Shown here one piece after another: positions 5,852 through 7,485 of a stretch of 7,485 nucleotides of DNA. The stretch spans positions 1 through 7,485 of the forward strand of contig JABSPI010000101.1 of the NCBI GenBank assembly GCA_013214365.1, read 5' to 3'. Below the pieces are notes generated by a model. The model was not told the DNA's origin and did not search any database. It saw only the letters and a program-made list of their open reading frames with translations. The position numbers and the translations under genes were made by a program. The DNA is from Erythrobacter sp. Its GTDB lineage: Bacteria > Pseudomonadota > Alphaproteobacteria > Sphingomonadales > Sphingomonadaceae. The number at the start of each line of letters is the position of its first letter. Positions within the stretch are counted from its first letter, which is position 1.

Positions 5852-6475
5852 ATGAAGGTGAAGGTCCAGAAAATCGACGGCAAAGCCGGCGGCGACATTG
5901 AACTGTCGGATGACGTATTCGGTGTAACACCGCGTGCTGACATCCTGCACCGTGTTGTCACTTGGCAGCTCGAAAACCGCCGTGGCACTGCTCGACCGAC
6001 GCGTGAGCGTTCGGACGTGGCGCGCACCGGTAAGAAGTTTGGTGCGCAAAAAGGATCAGGTGGTGCGCGTCACGGTGACCGTGCAGCCCCGATCTTTATC
6101 GGCGGCGGTAAGGCTCACGGTGCTCGCAAGCGTGACTTCAACCAGTCGCTCAACAAGAAGATCCGTGCATTGGGTCTGAAGATGGCGCTCAGCACCAAAG
6201 CCAAGGATGGCCTGGTGGTGGTCGACAAGCTTGAGTTGAAAGACGCCAAAACCCAAGTTCTCAAAGGTCACTTTGAAAAGCATGGGTTCGCAGGCAAGGT
6301 GCTCGTGATCGACGGCGAAACCGTCGATGCTGGGTTCCGTCAGGCCGCTGGTAACCTCAAGGGTGTCAACGTCCTTCCGGCTGCTGGTGCCAATGTCTAC
6401 GACATCCTCAACCACGACACCCTGGTTCTGACCAAGGATGCTGTCGCTAAGCTGGAGGCGCGCTTCAATGGCTAA
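5852..6475 (+). CDS. rplD: 50S ribosomal protein L4
   Basis: L4 binds 23S rRNA domain I early in assembly, and its extended loop lines the constriction of the exit tunnel. In E. coli it also represses the S10 operon by attenuation and translational block. The 207-residue product is full length. The globular N-terminal part is followed by the basic loop at about 43-95 ([20 protein letters not shown], then GSGGARHGD and [12 protein letters not shown]), then the alpha/beta core with [18 protein letters not shown] at 110-127. The N-terminus is slightly longer than in many homologues. AAGGAGG (5837-5843), inside the end of rplC, lies eight bases before the ATG. The end overlaps rplW by eight bases. 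Whether it regulates the leader at 4319-4449 is inference from E. coli. Confidence 0.97.
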   Translation: MKVKVQKIDGKAGGDIELSDDVFGVTPRADILHRVVTWQLENRRGTARPTRERSDVARTGKKFGAQKGSGGARHGDRAAPIFIGGGKAHGARKRDFNQSLNKKIRALGLKMALSTKAKDGLVVVDKLELKDAKTQVLKGHFEKHGFAGKVLVIDGETVDAGFRQAAGNLKGVNVLPAAGANVYDILNHDTLVLTKDAVAKLEARFNG

Positions 6476-6779
6476 GGCTAAAGAAATCGACACGCGGCAC
6501 TATGACGTGATCCTCGCTCCGCACATCACCGAGAAATCGACCATGGCGTCGGAATCAAACGCGGTGGTGTTTAAGGTGGCGACCGATGCGACCAAGCCGC
6601 AGATCAAAGAAGCGGTTGAAGCCATTTACGACACCAAGGTCGTATCGGTGAATACCATCCTTACCAAAGGCAAGACAAAGCGCTGGAAGGGCAAGCCCTA
6701 CAAGCGTTCGGACTTCAAGAAAGCCGTTGTGCGTCTCGCTGAAGGTGAGGGCATGATCGACTACACTCTTAACCTTTGA
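6468..6779 (+). CDS. rplW: 50S ribosomal protein L23
   Basis: L23 lies at the rim of the exit tunnel and docks trigger factor and SRP. The 103-residue product matches the family: [15 protein letters not shown] (11-25), [33 protein letters not shown] (31-63), the basic loop [25 protein letters not shown] (66-90) and an EGEGMIDY end. E22 is the probable equivalent of E. coli E18, the chaperone contact. The start is ATG 6468, because [14 protein letters not shown] resembles known N-termini and GGAGG (6454-6458) is nine bases upstream. An in-frame ATG at 6438 would add ten residues that do not look like L23. The ATGGCTAA overlap with rplD places start and stop eight bases apart, a form that favours translational coupling. 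Confidence 0.96.
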   Translation: MAKAKEIDTRHYDVILAPHITEKSTMASESNAVVFKVATDATKPQIKEAVEAIYDTKVVSVNTILTKGKTKRWKGKPYKRSDFKKAVVRLAEGEGMIDYTLNL

Positions 6780-6793
6780 GGCGGATTTAGATC

Positions 6794-7485
6794 ATGGCAC
6801 TCAAGAATTATAAACCGACAAGCCCGGCACGCCGTGGCCTGATTTTGGTCGACAAGTCCGGTCTCCACAAAGGTGGTCCGGTCAAGTCGCTCACCGAAGG
6901 CAAGCGCAAGACCGGTGGCCGCAATAACAAAGGCCACGTGACCTCGCGTGGTATTGCTGGCGGTCACAAGCAGAAATATCGTTTCATCGACTTCAAGCGT
7001 CGCAAGTGGGATGTCCCCGCGACGGTTGAGCGGATCGAATACGATCCCAACCGCACTGCCTTCATCGCGCTGCTTAAGTACGAAGACGGCGAGCTGGCTT
7101 ACATCATCTGCCCTCAGCGTTTGGCTGTTGGTGACACGGTGGTTGCTGGTGAGAAGACCGACACCAAGCCTGGCAATGCCATGCTGCTCGGTCAAATGCC
7201 GGTGGGCACGATCTGTCACAATGTCGAGATGAAGCCGGGCAAGGGTGGTCAGATCGCCCGTTCGGCAGGCGCCTATGTCCAACTCGTCGGTCGCGACCGC
7301 GGGATGGTGATTGTGCGTTTGAACTCGGGCGAGCAGCGTTATCTGCGTGCTGATTGCATGGGGACGGTTGGGGCGGTTTCGAACCCCGACAACCAGAACC
7401 AGAATTTCGGCAAAGCTGGCCGCACCCGTTGGAAGGGCCGTCGCCCGCTCACACGTGGTGTTGCTAAGAACCCTGTCGATCACCC
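6794..7485 (+). CDS. rplB: 50S ribosomal protein L2 (partial, 3' end beyond window)
   Basis: L2 binds 23S rRNA domain IV and is needed for subunit association and peptidyl transferase activity. Here 230 complete codons are present, and the gene runs off the window at NPVDH, just before the conserved HGGGEG segment with its functionally important histidine; about 45-50 residues are missing. Visible hallmarks are [14 protein letters not shown] (2-15), [31 protein letters not shown] (37-67), the OB-like part near 70-120 and the SH3-like part near 125-200, including [16 protein letters not shown] (155-170) and the [17 protein letters not shown] end. The ATG lies 14 bases after the rplW stop. Its Shine-Dalgarno is weak (GAGG at 6778-6781, overlapping the rplW stop, or GCGGA at 6781-6785), so coupling to rplW translation is likely. 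It is cut only by the window edge; no damage is seen. Confidence 0.97.
   Translation, partial: MALKNYKPTSPARRGLILVDKSGLHKGGPVKSLTEGKRKTGGRNNKGHVTSRGIAGGHKQKYRFIDFKRRKWDVPATVERIEYDPNRTAFIALLKYEDGELAYIICPQRLAVGDTVVAGEKTDTKPGNAMLLGQMPVGTICHNVEMKPGKGGQIARSAGAYVQLVGRDRGMVIVRLNSGEQRYLRADCMGTVGAVSNPDNQNQNFGKAGRTRWKGRRPLTRGVAKNPVDH

Noticed and set aside
6438..6467. Ten-residue N-terminal extension of L23 from ATG 6438
   Set aside because: The added residues do not look like L23 and no good ribosome binding site precedes them. ATG 6468 has GGAGG nine bases upstream.

Overview
This window is a stretch of the ribosomal-protein/elongation-factor super-operon of an alphaproteobacterium. All genes are on the + strand in the conserved order rpsG, fusA, tuf, rpsJ, rplC, rplD, rplW, rplB (the last cut by the window edge). 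The 391-residue EF-Tu, the alphaproteobacterial type of EF-G and S7, the moderately high GC content and the Ala/Pro/acid-rich tail on L3 suggest the Sphingomonadales (an Erythrobacter- or Novosphingobium-like organism). That placement is inference from recognition, not from a search.

Layout: positions 1-164 are the stretch upstream of rpsG (presumably the rpsL-rpsG gap) and carry an uninterrupted 21-bp stem plus a small hairpin over the ribosome binding site. rpsG (165-635), fusA (740-2875) and tuf (2968-4143) form the distal str operon, with hairpins in both gaps. A strong intrinsic terminator (4174-4209) closes it. The next 240 bases hold a good sigma70-type promoter candidate (4284-4312), a UUCG hairpin and a second hairpin followed by a U-rich run. 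This looks like an S10-operon leader with an attenuator. rpsJ (4450-4761) follows and has almost no Shine-Dalgarno sequence. An unusually long, hairpin-rich, gene-free stretch of 310 bases (4762-5071) separates it from rplC. After that the genes are packed: rplC and rplD are 3 bases apart, rplD and rplW overlap by 8, and rplW and rplB are 14 apart.

The products act together in translation. S7 and S10 build the 30S head, and S10 is also the antitermination factor NusE. L3, L4, L23 and L2 are early 50S assembly proteins around the exit tunnel and peptidyl transferase centre. EF-Tu delivers aminoacyl-tRNA and EF-G drives translocation. The proteins look ordinary and intact. The interest lies in the non-coding RNA between them: the rpsG leader, the rpsJ leader and above all the rpsJ-rplC gap. 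I see no mobile elements, CRISPR, tRNA or rRNA genes.
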